In this document: piece after piece, positions 7,865 through 14,749 of the stretch
Layout of the letters: the number at the start of each line of letters is the position of its first letter
How positions within the stretch are numbered: the first letter of the stretch is position 1
Assembly (NCBI GenBank): GCA_964346135.1
Contig: CAYFTS010000038.1
Coordinates: 1 to 30,295 of the forward strand
DNA from: B1-G15 sp964346135
GTDB taxonomy: Archaea; Thermoproteota; Bathyarchaeia; Bathyarchaeales; Bathyarchaeaceae
Length of the DNA stretch: 30,295 nucleotides
Direction: 5' to 3'
The notes under the pieces: model-generated
Seen by the model: only the letters and a program-made list of their open reading frames with translations
The model's database searches: none
Told to the model about the DNA's origin: nothing
Translations under genes and position numbers: made by a program

Positions 7865-9103
7865 TTAGGAGATGGATATGCTCTTGGATACCGTCTCCTG
7901 GAACTTCACTGGGGCCCCCATGTCTGCCATCATTTTGAGAAATTTGATAGGATCAAAGCATTCAGGTGCGATTACTCCCCTCTCCGCATCTCCTTTTATG
8001 CTCATTTTCGCTGCTACGATCGCGGGGGCGGCTACCCCGACTCTGGTTGTCCCCAACTTCCTAAGCATTTTAAGCTTTTCATCTGCGCTGACTTCAGTGC
8101 TTCTTCGGGTTAGTGTATATTTTACTTTGTCTCCGGCTTTCTCTCCATCTATCTCCATCACCATAGACCAAATGTATTCGGACGGAGTCATGACTGTGCT
8201 CTCATCCTCAGTGAGGAAGTTGTTGACGGGATGGCGTACTAGACTCAGTAGGACGTCGCGTGGAGCGACTTTTACGCCTTTTACCTCTATGGGATCATAA
8301 CTCGGAAAACCAAGTTTTACCAGTGCCCCTGCCACTATATCTACTGGATATCTGAAGTCCACATACTTGATGCCTTTCTCTATGAATCGAGGTATAGTTA
8401 GCACTTCCTCATGGACATGCCAAGAAACCAATAGTGGACCTATTGGACCTGGGAATTTGTATTCCTCTACACCGCTGAAGGGAGGATGAAGCTTGTATTC
8501 TCCATCTTCGAAGACAACAGCCTCTTCGGCATAGTCATCAATTGCTACATCAGGGCACCATCCAGGATCCCAAGCCTTGACGACTTCCTTAGGTTCCTTT
8601 AAGGGCTTACCACCCGCCACGCATCGTATTTTATCCACGCTGTCGAGCTTGTCACACACGTATCTAATAAGTACATTAGTAACTCCGGGGGTTGCTCCGC
8701 AAGCAATGACAGCCGTCAGTCCAGCTTTTTTGAAATCCTCATCGAACTCCAACGGTTTTTTCCCAATTAACTGTCTCCATGTCGTGGGACCACTAGCGCT
8801 ATCCACGTAGTGTGCTCTGCTCTTCAATGCTGCTTCCATTATGTTTAAGTTGAATCGGGGCAGAGTCAAATTGATTATTGCATCTGCGCCCTTAGCAACC
8901 TTCAACAAATCCTTAAGATTTCCCGCATTAACACGCATGACGGTTATTTTGTCGCTCCCTATCTTTTTAGCAACCTTCTCAGCCAACTCTAAATCTATGT
9001 CAGCCAAGACAATCTCAGATACTTCAGGGTCTCTAGATAATATAGATGCACATGGGGCACCTTGACCTCCAGCTCCAACAACTAGAAACTTCAATATTTT
9101 CAC
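7865..9103 (-). CDS. Saccharopine dehydrogenase-like NAD(P)-dependent oxidoreductase
   Basis: A 412-residue soluble enzyme with an N-terminal Rossmann fold (FLVVGAGGQGAPCASIL, then the acidic strand end VLADID) and the C-terminal dimerisation and catalytic domain of the saccharopine / carboxynorspermidine dehydrogenase family. ATPGVTNVL and the HPP, FPGPIGPLL and SWHVHEE stretches lie in the second domain. The GTG start at 9103 is 26 bases below a TTAAATAATAC box at 9124-9134, so the mRNA is probably leaderless. A TTG at 9094 behind GGTG is an alternative that removes three residues. Family members act in lysine or polyamine metabolism or on unknown amino acids. No lysine or polyamine gene is adjacent, so the reaction is left open. 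Confidence 0.85.
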   Translation of the reverse strand: MKILKFLVVGAGGQGAPCASILSRDPEVSEIVLADIDLELAEKVAKKIGSDKITVMRVNAGNLKDLLKVAKGADAIINLTLPRFNLNIMEAALKSRAHYVDSASGPTTWRQLIGKKPLEFDEDFKKAGLTAVIACGATPGVTNVLIRYVCDKLDSVDKIRCVAGGKPLKEPKEVVKAWDPGWCPDVAIDDYAEEAVVFEDGEYKLHPPFSGVEEYKFPGPIGPLLVSWHVHEEVLTIPRFIEKGIKYVDFRYPVDIVAGALVKLGFPSYDPIEVKGVKVAPRDVLLSLVRHPVNNFLTEDESTVMTPSEYIWSMVMEIDGEKAGDKVKYTLTRRSTEVSADEKLKMLRKLGTTRVGVAAPAIVAAKMSIKGDAERGVIAPECFDPIKFLKMMADMGAPVKFQETVSKSISIS

Positions 9104-9123
9104 CTACATTTTCGAACTTTTTT

Positions 9124-9134
9124 GTATTATTTAA
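9124..9134 (-). promoter_or_regulatory. TATA box of the oxidoreductase gene
   Basis: The minus strand reads TTAAATAATAC. Its centre is 26 bases from the GTG at 9103, the spacing expected for a leaderless archaeal transcript. Confidence 0.5.
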
Positions 9135-9312
9135 GCATTAGTGAAAAAATAGAGGAATATAAGCAACGTGTTATGCGATCGCAGCGATAAATATATGAAC
9201 TTCGATAGAGGGAATAATAAAGGGCTAATGTCAAAGGTAAGTAGAGTAACATTGTGAATTTACACTTTCGAGAAAAATAAATCGTAGACAACTTCCTTCT
9301 AAAAAGTAGAAA

Positions 9313-9320
9313 TTAAATAA
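9313..9320 (+). promoter_or_regulatory. TATA box of the PIN-domain gene
   Basis: TTAAATAA is centred about 28 bases before ATG 9344, consistent with leaderless transcription from that start. The rest of the spacer 9104-9312 is AT-rich and shows no gene I can support. Confidence 0.45.
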
Positions 9321-9343
9321 TGCAGGTGCATTAAGTTGGAAAA

Positions 9344-9778
9344 ATGGCGAACCATTCAAAGCTGGTTAGAAAAAACTTGACCATGAAAGTCATCTTAGAT
9401 GCAAACTTCTTATTTATACCATCCCAATTTCAAATAGACATATTCGACGAGTTAATGAACCTCCTAAATCAAAGATTCGACCCAGTTCTCCTTTCTCCCA
9501 CATACAAGGAGCTTCAGAAAATAGCTGAGAAAGGTTCTCCCAAGATACGGCGACACGCCTCATTGGCGCTTAAGCTCGCTGAAAAATGTCGCATAGTCAT
9601 GGTTGAACAAGGTTTCGAGGAAACACATGATGATGTAATCGTTCGAGTAGCGGCGGAGTGGAGATGCCCCGTTGCCACCAATGACCGGGCGCTCAAGAAA
9701 AGGTTAAGGGATATAAATGTGTCTGTCATTTATCTGAGGCAACGATCCCATTTAGAGATGGAAAGTAATGCGCCTTAA
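9344..9778 (+). CDS. PIN-domain ribonuclease-like protein (Fcf1/VapC9-like), 3' end rewritten by an integrated element
   Basis: A 144-residue PIN protein. The acidic residues of the metal site are visible as Asp19 (ILDANF), Glu56 (TYKEL), Asp96-Asp97 (HDDVIV) and Asp114 (TNDRAL). Archaeal relatives resemble the rRNA-processing nuclease Fcf1 and commonly sit in one cluster with aIF2-gamma and rpo7. The last 43 bases before the terminal codons are repeated exactly at 13871-13913. There the orphan copy reads on as ESNVA-stop, while this gene ends ESNAP-stop. The element that follows was therefore inserted at this gene's 3' end and brought its own last few codons. The start ATG 9344 is supported by TATA spacing; ATG 9383 (MKVILDANF) is the alternative. 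The fold is confident; the RNA target is unknown. Confidence 0.88.
   Translation: MANHSKLVRKNLTMKVILDANFLFIPSQFQIDIFDELMNLLNQRFDPVLLSPTYKELQKIAEKGSPKIRRHASLALKLAEKCRIVMVEQGFEETHDDVIVRVAAEWRCPVATNDRALKKRLRDINVSVIYLRQRSHLEMESNAP
9728..9770 (+). repeat. attL: 43-bp direct repeat at the 3' end of the PIN gene
   Basis: Identical over 43 bases to 13871-13913, at a fixed offset of 4143 bases. Similarity continues for eight more bases with two mismatches, through the TAA stop. It encodes the PIN segment IYLRQRSHLEMESN and forms the left boundary of the integrated element. Confidence 0.93.
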
Positions 9779-9926
9779 TTTCTGAAATAGGGTTTAATTT
9801 GAGGTTATTCAATTCTCTATCAGTTTGTGTATCTTTGTGTATCAAACTCTTGTATTCTTTTGATAGCTTCTCATACTTCCCTAGATAACACCATTTGAAT
9901 CTTATTTTACAATGATTTAATAAGGG

Positions 9927-9934
9927 TTTATATA
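9927..9934 (-). promoter_or_regulatory. TATA box for the candidate int(N) transcript
   Basis: The minus strand reads TATATAAA, followed by AT-rich DNA and then the open frame leading into attL. A second similar box (TATATAAGG) lies near 9966-9976. In an excised circle either would transcribe straight into the integrase; in the integrated state int(C) has no such box upstream. Confidence 0.4.
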
Positions 9935-9993
9935 CAAAACCAATTTTTCTGCAGAAAAGAAGGGGACCTTATATATTAATGTTGATGATAGAT

Positions 9994-10020
9994 GAGAGAG
10001 ACATAAAAAATCTCTCTTTT
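9994..10020. terminator. Hairpin with flanking T-run inside the element
   Basis: AGAGAGA pairs with TCTCTCT across a nine-base A-rich loop and is followed on the plus strand by TTTT. It lies downstream of both the PIN gene (plus) and the integrase fragment (minus), so it may end either transcript. The rest of 9779-10042 holds only the int(N) candidate. Confidence 0.35.
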
Positions 10021-10042
10021 CGCCGTTCCCTTTAACAAATAG

Positions 10043-10342
10043 TTAGTAAATCCACAATGCGCGCGCATAAGATCGATAAATGTAATAAGATATCATCGTA
10101 TAGTACATTCTGTGGAGGCGGACTGAGAGGTTAAGCCATTTGAAGAAATCGTCGATTCGTTGTTGGGTCTTCTTGACATCCGTTTTTGCTTCGTTCACCA
10201 ATTCGTCCATTGTCTTGTCTTTGACAAATTCTCTTACAAACCGATTCAATGTGGTGATATAGCTTCCTTTTGTGCTCTCTGATAAATCTTGCAAGATATC
10301 TTTGACAACCTTGGATTCTTCAATTCGCATTCGTTTACCCAA
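10043..10342 (-). pseudogene. Broken tyrosine recombinase, N-terminal core-binding domain fragment
   Basis: The 99-residue frame opens with MRIEESKVVKDILQDL, STKGSYITTLNRFVREFV, DELVNEAKTDVKKTQQRIDD and FFKWL. This matches the helical core-binding (SAM-like) domain found at the N-terminus of many archaeal tyrosine recombinases. After FFKWLN the sequence stops looking like the family, and no catalytic domain follows. In the next frame the same DNA reads NGLTSQSAS and then meets a stop, which resembles the expected next helix, so a frameshift plus truncation is likely. It starts at TTG 10342 or ATG 10330. It differs from the integrase at 13002-13871, so it is a remnant of a second recombinase rather than a duplicate. 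Confidence 0.55.
10058..10067. repeat. TGCGCGCGCA palindrome, copy 3 (inside the element)
   Basis: A third exact copy, 15 bases before the end of the broken recombinase frame. It stands out in very AT-rich surroundings. Confidence 0.6.
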
Positions 10343-10439
10343 TAATATAATTGTTAGTTGTACTATTTATTAATATCGGAAAAATCCTATCCTTAAATTA
10401 TTAATGCAACCTGAAATGATATAACAAGTCTGAAAGACT

Positions 10440-11138
10440 GTGGTAGAGAAATATAAGCTGAATTTAATAGTTTCATTCACAATCCTATTAATCACAGTTT
10501 GGTTGATCTGGGCTAGGAGAGTATGGGATTGGACAGGTTATCTGCTGCTACTAGGTGCGATTCTTCTTATCATGGATACTCTCATAAAAAAAGAGAAGAA
10601 GCCAGCTAAGCTCCTAGAGTTTTTCATAAAGAGTCTTGTTGTCTGTTATGTAGCAGTCAGCATCATCTGGTTTATCTGGTTGAGTACTACATCGCCTCAA
10701 CTCTATGCCTACTTAGATTTAGAATTACTGATGAACATGTTGATTTTCAATATTCTTCTTCTATCTCTTTTCCCAGTAGCCATCTCTGTAATAATCTACG
10801 GAATATTCAGGACAAAATTGAAGCCTTGGGAAATTTTCCTTTCAAGCTGTTATGCATCAACGTTTGTAGTCTTCAATATCTATACTATATGGTATTCCAT
10901 CTATGTACGACCTTACCTACCTGAGTTCTGCTATTCTTCAATTGCTGGAGCTATAGCCATATGGATCGGGCTTGTGTTTCTGTCTTTTCTAATTACAAGC
11001 ATCTTTACCACTGTCTACTTGGTACTTAACAAAAAAATGAGAACCATAAGTCAATACCTTATTTCCACTGCATGCATGCAGGATGAAGTAGACAGTATTC
11101 AACTATTCTTTTTCTCTTTCTGTTGGTGCAAAAGCTAA
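10440..11138 (+). CDS. Multi-helix membrane protein of unknown function (element cargo)
   Basis: A 232-residue protein with about six hydrophobic segments: roughly residues 7-24, 30-46, 64-82, 95-120, 133-153 and 165-195. Short basic loops such as KKEKKPAKLLEF and KMRTISQ separate some of them. There is no signal peptide, no cysteine cluster and no family I recognise. The tail after KMRT is polar and then Phe/Cys-rich and may not be conserved. The start is GTG 10440, with an AT-rich TTAAATTATTAA box at about 10392-10403. It converges on the EamA gene with a 7-base gap. It is carried within the mobile element. Function unknown; a chance frame is unlikely given its length and helix pattern. Confidence 0.6.
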   Translation: MVEKYKLNLIVSFTILLITVWLIWARRVWDWTGYLLLLGAILLIMDTLIKKEKKPAKLLEFFIKSLVVCYVAVSIIWFIWLSTTSPQLYAYLDLELLMNMLIFNILLLSLFPVAISVIIYGIFRTKLKPWEIFLSSCYASTFVVFNIYTIWYSIYVRPYLPEFCYSSIAGAIAIWIGLVFLSFLITSIFTTVYLVLNKKMRTISQYLISTACMQDEVDSIQLFFFSFCWCKS

Positions 11139-11145
11139 TTGTTTC

Positions 11146-12045
11146 TTATCCTGCTATCAACCATACCCCAATAATAATTAGAACGAATGCTGATAGTTTC
11201 ACAGCTATTGCTTGTTTATCCACTTCTTCCTTCAGTGTTCCATGTGTAAGAGAGCTGAGCAAAACTGTGAGCAGTAGTACAAAGAAAGGTTCGATTGAAG
11301 GAACAGCAGCCACTAATGAGATGGACTCGAGAGAAACTGCCACATAGTAAGAAATTATACCGATATAAGCCAAGCAAGTGGAAATGCCCATCCAGAAGAA
11401 AACATTTTTGCTGATTGTACGAAAATTGTCTATGAAATTCTGTCTTGTCTTTGGAAAACAAAAAATCAGAAACCCTCCAAGCAAACCACCAATTAGAGAC
11501 CAGAACAGAAACTGCCAATAATTGAAGGAATCAAGGATGTACTTTGCTAGAATATCACCTACTGCTCCTATTAGAGCAAGTATTAGCATGAATCCTAAGG
11601 CTGGAGAGATAATTAAAGACCTTTTTCTCTTGGTTCCTCGATAAGAGACTAGCACTGCGCTCAAAACGAGTAATCCCGCTCCTAAATATTTGGGGAGATT
11701 GAGGTTTTCTCCGAGAAATGTGAAAGCTAGTGGTATAACAAAAATTGGACTCACGAAAAGGAGAGCAATGACTCTTGAGGCTTCTTCTACTCCCATAGCT
11801 TTGAGATAAAGGATAGAAGATAGGGAGAAAATGAAACCAACAATCATGCTCAGTATAGACCAAAGAAAACTGAAAGAAACAGGCGTTAGTGCTAACAGTA
11901 AGAAAAGAATTGGAATTTCCATTAACACAGAAAGAAGCTTGTATGAAAAAGGATTCACTACATGGTTAGTTAAGATGTACTTGTCTATCACATCAACTCC
12001 AGCAAACACGATTGGAGCAATCAAAGCAAACATAAACCAATCCAT
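11146..12045 (-). CDS. EamA/DMT-family transporter (element cargo)
   Basis: A 299-residue membrane protein with about ten helices arranged as two EamA repeats. The conserved end-of-repeat patterns are ASRVIALLFVSPIFVIPLAFTFLGE with YLGAGLLVLSAVLVSY in the first half, and SISLVAAVPSIEPFFVLLLTVLL with a closing helix FVLIIIGVWLIAG in the second. Members export or import amino acids, nucleotides or other metabolites. The start is ATG 12045, which has GAGG 9 bases upstream; a TTG at 12060 overlaps that SD and is less likely. A metabolite exporter is unusual cargo for so small an integrative element. The substrate is unknown. Confidence 0.85.
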   Translation of the reverse strand: MDWFMFALIAPIVFAGVDVIDKYILTNHVVNPFSYKLLSVLMEIPILFLLLALTPVSFSFLWSILSMIVGFIFSLSSILYLKAMGVEEASRVIALLFVSPIFVIPLAFTFLGENLNLPKYLGAGLLVLSAVLVSYRGTKRKRSLIISPALGFMLILALIGAVGDILAKYILDSFNYWQFLFWSLIGGLLGGFLIFCFPKTRQNFIDNFRTISKNVFFWMGISTCLAYIGIISYYVAVSLESISLVAAVPSIEPFFVLLLTVLLSSLTHGTLKEEVDKQAIAVKLSAFVLIIIGVWLIAG

Positions 12046-12228
12046 GATTCTGTTCCTCAATAGATTAGCCTAGACTAGAAGCGGTACTTATTATTCATTT
12101 TGGATTAAAAAATCGAAGTCTTTATCTCCAATAGCCACAGTCTACAAAAGAAAACACAGCGTAGAGTAGAACAATTAACTCTTATATGTTAGTAAGCAAA
12201 TAATCGATTGTCTATGTGAGGTTATTGT

Positions 12229-12567
12229 ATGGGGAAGATAGTTGCTTTTTGTGGATTAGTCTGCACTGATTGTGATGCTTTCATTGCTGCTCAGGAAAAC
12301 AATGATGTAAAAAGGAAAGAAGTTGCAGAGGCTTGGTCTAAAGAGTTCGGTGTAGAAATAAAAACCGAAGAAATTAACTGTGACGGTTGTTTGACTAGAG
12401 AAGGCAGACACATTAATCATTGGAATGTCTGTGAGATAAGGAAATATGGAATGGAAAAAGGTGTTAAGAACTGTGCTTCCTGCGTTGACTACAAATGTCA
12501 AAAACTTGCTGCATTCCTTAAAAACTCTCCTGAAGCAAAAGAGACACTTGAAGAAATACGACAATAG
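12229..12567 (+). CDS. DUF3795-family cysteine-rich protein (element cargo)
   Basis: A small protein of 112 residues with the DUF3795 cysteine pattern: CGLVCTDC near the N-terminus (Cys8, Cys12, Cys15), CDGC (Cys51, Cys54), Cys68, and CASCVDYKC (Cys82, Cys85, Cys90). It probably binds zinc or an iron-sulfur cluster. The biochemical role of the family is not established. It starts with ATG 12229 behind GAGG at good spacing. It lies alone on the plus strand inside the element, between the divergent EamA gene and a minus-strand small gene. The family assignment is confident; the function is unknown. Confidence 0.85.
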   Translation: MGKIVAFCGLVCTDCDAFIAAQENNDVKRKEVAEAWSKEFGVEIKTEEINCDGCLTREGRHINHWNVCEIRKYGMEKGVKNCASCVDYKCQKLAAFLKNSPEAKETLEEIRQ

Positions 12568-12708
12568 CTATAGAAATGAGATGAGAATTGGTTATAGTCT
12601 ACTTAAGAAATATTCTATGTAATGTTACATTATCTCTCGAACAAACAATCGAAGAACTATGTTAAATGAGTAGATGTTTTAGTTGAAGTTTTTCTGGATC
12701 ATTTACCT

Positions 12709-12945
12709 CTAGGTGTCTTTGATTGATTTAATATCTTCTTTGATTCTTTCAATTTCTTTTTTCAGATTCATTACTTCAAAAAGCAGAAACATGTTACCAT
12801 TCTTGAGAAAATGACTTATATTTTCAGAGATGGTTTGTTTGCTAATTTTATCTCCTATCTTTTCAAGGATTTCTTTCACAAGAGCTTCTTTAGGATTCAT
12901 AATGTTCGGAATCAGACTACTTTCAAGGTGATAAGCATTATGCAA
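12709..12945 (-). CDS. Small helical / coiled-coil protein of unknown function (element)
   Basis: A 78-residue frame (63 residues if ATG 12900 is used) that is almost wholly helical. NPKEALVKEILEKIGDKISKQTISENISHFLK is followed by a coiled-coil tail of E/K heptads from about residue 58 to the end (MNLKKEIERIKEDIKSIK). There are no cysteines or catalytic motifs. It lies upstream of nothing on its strand but just downstream of the integrase, 57 bases from the integrase stop, so it may be cotranscribed with it. Small helical partners of integrases can act as excisionases or DNA-binding accessory factors, but nothing here proves that. Confidence 0.5.
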   Translation of the reverse strand: MHNAYHLESSLIPNIMNPKEALVKEILEKIGDKISKQTISENISHFLKNGNMFLLFEVMNLKKEIERIKEDIKSIKDT

Positions 12946-13001
12946 GCTAAATTATTACTCAGAATCTCTATTAGAAGAAATATAGTAAAAAAGAATGGAG
13001 T

Positions 13002-13871
13002 TTAGGAGAGTACTCTTAGGTCAGCTTTATCATAGATTCTCTTCAATCTCTCTGGACTATAATCAGTGTAGTGTCTAGCAAGTATGCTTCTTGGGACTAT
13101 GCCACAAAATGCGTCTATGTATCGGTCTTGAACTCCTAGCATTCCCATTTCGTTGCAAAACCACTCTCTTAGAATTCTGGGTGTAATATAGATGCTAGTT
13201 TCTTCTTTAACTTCTTTCCAAGGATTACTGAGAAAGCCAATTCTATCATGTGTGAAAATATATCTGGTTGCTTTTCTTTTACTCTCCAAGTATTGGTGTA
13301 GGACTTCTTCTGCCTCTTCGTTATAGAATGTTACATAGGAACGTTTAGTTCTAGAGCCACTGTGCGAATTTGGAGTTATCATTCTTTTTTCCATATCAAT
13401 GTTGTTCAATGTTAAGCCTAGACATTCACCTTTACGTAATCCAGTAGAAGCAAGAACAAGAAAGTATGCTTGTTCCTTCAGTCTTTTTATGGCATTGTAG
13501 AAAACCTTTATTTGTGTTTTGGTGATGCAATGTTTAACTGGTTCTAATGGTCTAGGATGTTTGAAGGTTCTAACCAAATATTCTGCATTCAAATAGTCTC
13601 TGAAGAATATTTTGATGGAAGAGACAAAGCTACCATAGGAGCTGTAATGTTCTTGTTTCATCATCTTCAAGAACTGTCTTATGTCACCAGTTGAGACGTT
13701 TTGTTTCTTAGTGTGTCTGAGAAAATTTCTAATCCTAGAAGCATGAGTAATAGCAGTTCTATGAGCCAGTTGTAAATCAACTTCACAGAACTCTTTAAAT
13801 TCATTAAGGCTTATTCCATGAAGAGAGATGCTAGGATTGTATGGAACAGAAGAGTTATATCTATTGTACAA
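13002..13871 (-). CDS. int: Tyrosine recombinase / integrase, int(C) of the element
   Basis: A 289-residue site-specific recombinase. It has a helical core-binding domain at about residues 20-100 and a catalytic domain from about residue 115. The catalytic residues are Arg146 (STGLRKGE), Lys176 in the beta-hairpin (SRTKRSY), Arg235 in ITPRILREWF (the usual HxxR histidine is Arg232 here) and His267. The nucleophile is in RHYTDYS, probably Tyr268. The frame begins with TTG 13871, whose first base is also the first base of the right repeat; there is no SD. Upstream in the integrated state the frame continues without a start codon into host DNA. In the excised circle it would continue through attL instead. 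Either a short but active enzyme or the larger half of a split integrase. Confidence 0.9.
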   Translation of the reverse strand: MYNRYNSSVPYNPSISLHGISLNEFKEFCEVDLQLAHRTAITHASRIRNFLRHTKKQNVSTGDIRQFLKMMKQEHYSSYGSFVSSIKIFFRDYLNAEYLVRTFKHPRPLEPVKHCITKTQIKVFYNAIKRLKEQAYFLVLASTGLRKGECLGLTLNNIDMEKRMITPNSHSGSRTKRSYVTFYNEEAEEVLHQYLESKRKATRYIFTHDRIGFLSNPWKEVKEETSIYITPRILREWFCNEMGMLGVQDRYIDAFCGIVPRSILARHYTDYSPERLKRIYDKADLRVLS

Positions 13872-13913
13872 TTTATCTGAGGCAACGATCCCATTTAGAG
13901 ATGGAAAGTAATG
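13871..13913 (+). repeat. attR: 43-bp direct repeat, orphan 3' end of the PIN gene
   Basis: Identical to 9728-9770. Read in the PIN frame it continues GTG GCT TAA (stop at 13919-13921), so it retains the original C-terminus of the host gene. The rpo7 promoter and start follow within 40 bases, restoring the ancestral junction. It should not be annotated as a separate gene. Confidence 0.93.
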
Positions 13914-13926
13914 TGGCTTAACAACC

Positions 13927-13934
13927 TTTATAAA
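13927..13934 (+). promoter_or_regulatory. TATA box before rpo7, just outside attR
   Basis: TTTATAAA is centred about 30 bases before ATG 13960. With it, transcription would start almost at the ATG, so the AGAGGAA site at 13944-13950 would serve only longer transcripts. It explains how the downstream operon survives separation from the PIN gene. Confidence 0.5.
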
Positions 13935-13959
13935 CGAAATTACAGAGGAATGCTAAATC

Positions 13960-14571
13960 ATGTTTAAGCTTGTGACTTTAGAGGATACAATTCGCATACC
14001 ACCCGGAAAGTTCAGTGATCCCATCGAAAAAGTTGGCTACGAACAATTAAGAACAAGATACGAAGGCATGATTGACGAGGAACTGGGCTACGTTGTCGCT
14101 GTCACTGACATTCAAGTTAGCCCCGTTGGAAAGATTATCCCTGGAGACGGAGCTACCTACCACAAGGCTTTGTTCGCACTCCTAACGTTTCGTCCCATTA
14201 TTCAAGAGGTAGTTGAAGGAGAAGTGATTGAAGTAGCTGAATTCGGAGCATTCGTGCGAATAGGCCCAATTGACGCGCTTCTGCACGTGTCCCAACTTAT
14301 AGATGACTTCATTTCATATGACGAAAAACAGGGAGTACTTATGGGTAAAGAAACAAAGAGGATACTTAAGACTCAAGATCATGTAAGAGTCCGCGTAACC
14401 GCAGTCTCACTAGGAGGCGGTGGGAGTTCTGGGAAAGTTGGTGTAACCGCAAGGCAACCCTTCTTAGGAAAAATCGAATGGATCAAAAAAGATCTAGAAA
14501 AAATTAGAAGCGCAGAAGTTGAAAAAACAGGAAAGAAACCGAAAAAAACTGGAGAGCAGAAAAATGAGTGA
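13960..14571 (+). CDS. rpo7: DNA-directed RNA polymerase subunit Rpo7 (RpoE1)
   Basis: A 203-residue stalk subunit of archaeal RNA polymerase, pairing with Rpo4. The N-terminal RNP-like domain (MFKLVTLEDTIRIPPGKF to about residue 78) is followed by an S1/OB RNA-binding domain containing EGEVIEVAEFGAFVRIGPIDALLHVSQL. A lysine-rich tail of about 25 residues ends the protein. ATG 13960 has AGAGGAA 9 bases upstream. It overlaps the spt4 start by 8 bases and leads the operon rpo7-spt4-DUF359-eS24-eS27. Confidence 0.96.
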   Translation: MFKLVTLEDTIRIPPGKFSDPIEKVGYEQLRTRYEGMIDEELGYVVAVTDIQVSPVGKIIPGDGATYHKALFALLTFRPIIQEVVEGEVIEVAEFGAFVRIGPIDALLHVSQLIDDFISYDEKQGVLMGKETKRILKTQDHVRVRVTAVSLGGGGSSGKVGVTARQPFLGKIEWIKKDLEKIRSAEVEKTGKKPKKTGEQKNE

Positions 14572-14749
14572 AAAAGCCTGTCGAGAATGCCACTTAATAT
14601 CGTACGGAAATGTTTGCCCAAGCTGCAAAGCCTCCAGCTTAAGCGAAGACTTCTCTGGATTGATCATTATATTTGATCCAGAAAATTCAGCCATAGCTCA
14701 AGTAATGAAGGTTAAAGAAAAGGGGCGTTACGCACTTCGTGTTCGGTGA
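14564..14749 (+). CDS. spt4: Transcription elongation factor Spt4 (RpoE2)
   Basis: A 61-residue zinc protein that binds Spt5 and aids RNA polymerase processivity. The zinc ligands are CREC and CPSC, and the partner-binding strand SGLIIIFDPENSAIAQ follows. Start ATG 14564 is chosen because it has GGAG about 9 bases before it and gives the family-length product; the longer frame from 14519 would add 15 basic residues lying within the rpo7 tail. Its TGA overlaps the GTG of the next gene. Confidence 0.95.
   Translation: MSEKACRECHLISYGNVCPSCKASSLSEDFSGLIIIFDPENSAIAQVMKVKEKGRYALRVR

Larger units (their letters stand above)
9728..9968 (-). pseudogene. Candidate integrase N-terminal part, int(N), separated from int(C) by integration
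   Basis: Read on the minus strand in the frame that would join the integrase if attL and attR were fused, this stretch has no stop from 9968 down to the repeat. That is about 66 codons plus 14 in the repeat, and it is bounded by TAA at 9969-9971. It is rich in Lys, Glu and Asn (for example KYEKLSKEYKSLIHKD). There is no ATG; TTG codons at 9845 and 9812 are possible starts. A TATATAAA box at 9927-9934 could drive it. This is the arrangement expected if attP lies within the integrase gene, as in SSV-type elements. It may also be a chance open frame, since the N-terminal extension has no recognised motif. Confidence 0.4.
9728..13913. mobile_element. Integrated element of about 4.1 kb in the 3' end of the PIN gene, between PIN and rpo7
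   Basis: The element is bounded by perfect 43-bp direct repeats and encodes a tyrosine integrase that begins exactly at the right repeat. It splits a gene order that is widely conserved in archaea (aIF2-gamma, PIN, rpo7, spt4, DUF359, eS24, eS27). The interior is visibly richer in A and T than its flanks; for example, 12601-12660 has 16 G or C in 60. Contents: a candidate integrase N-terminal part, a broken integrase fragment, a multi-helix membrane protein, an EamA transporter, a DUF3795 protein, a small coiled-coil protein and the integrase. No replication, capsid or partition gene is visible. It is therefore a small cargo-bearing integrative element, a satellite or a decayed relic. Confidence 0.9.

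Noticed and set aside
6346..9103. MFS plus oxidoreductase block as a second integrated element
   Set aside because: It also separates aIF2-gamma from the PIN gene, but I found no flanking direct repeat, no recombinase and no clear composition change.
13871..13921. Right-hand repeat as a separate small gene or second PIN copy
   Set aside because: It has only 17 codons and no start; it is the detached 3' end of the host PIN gene and serves as attR.
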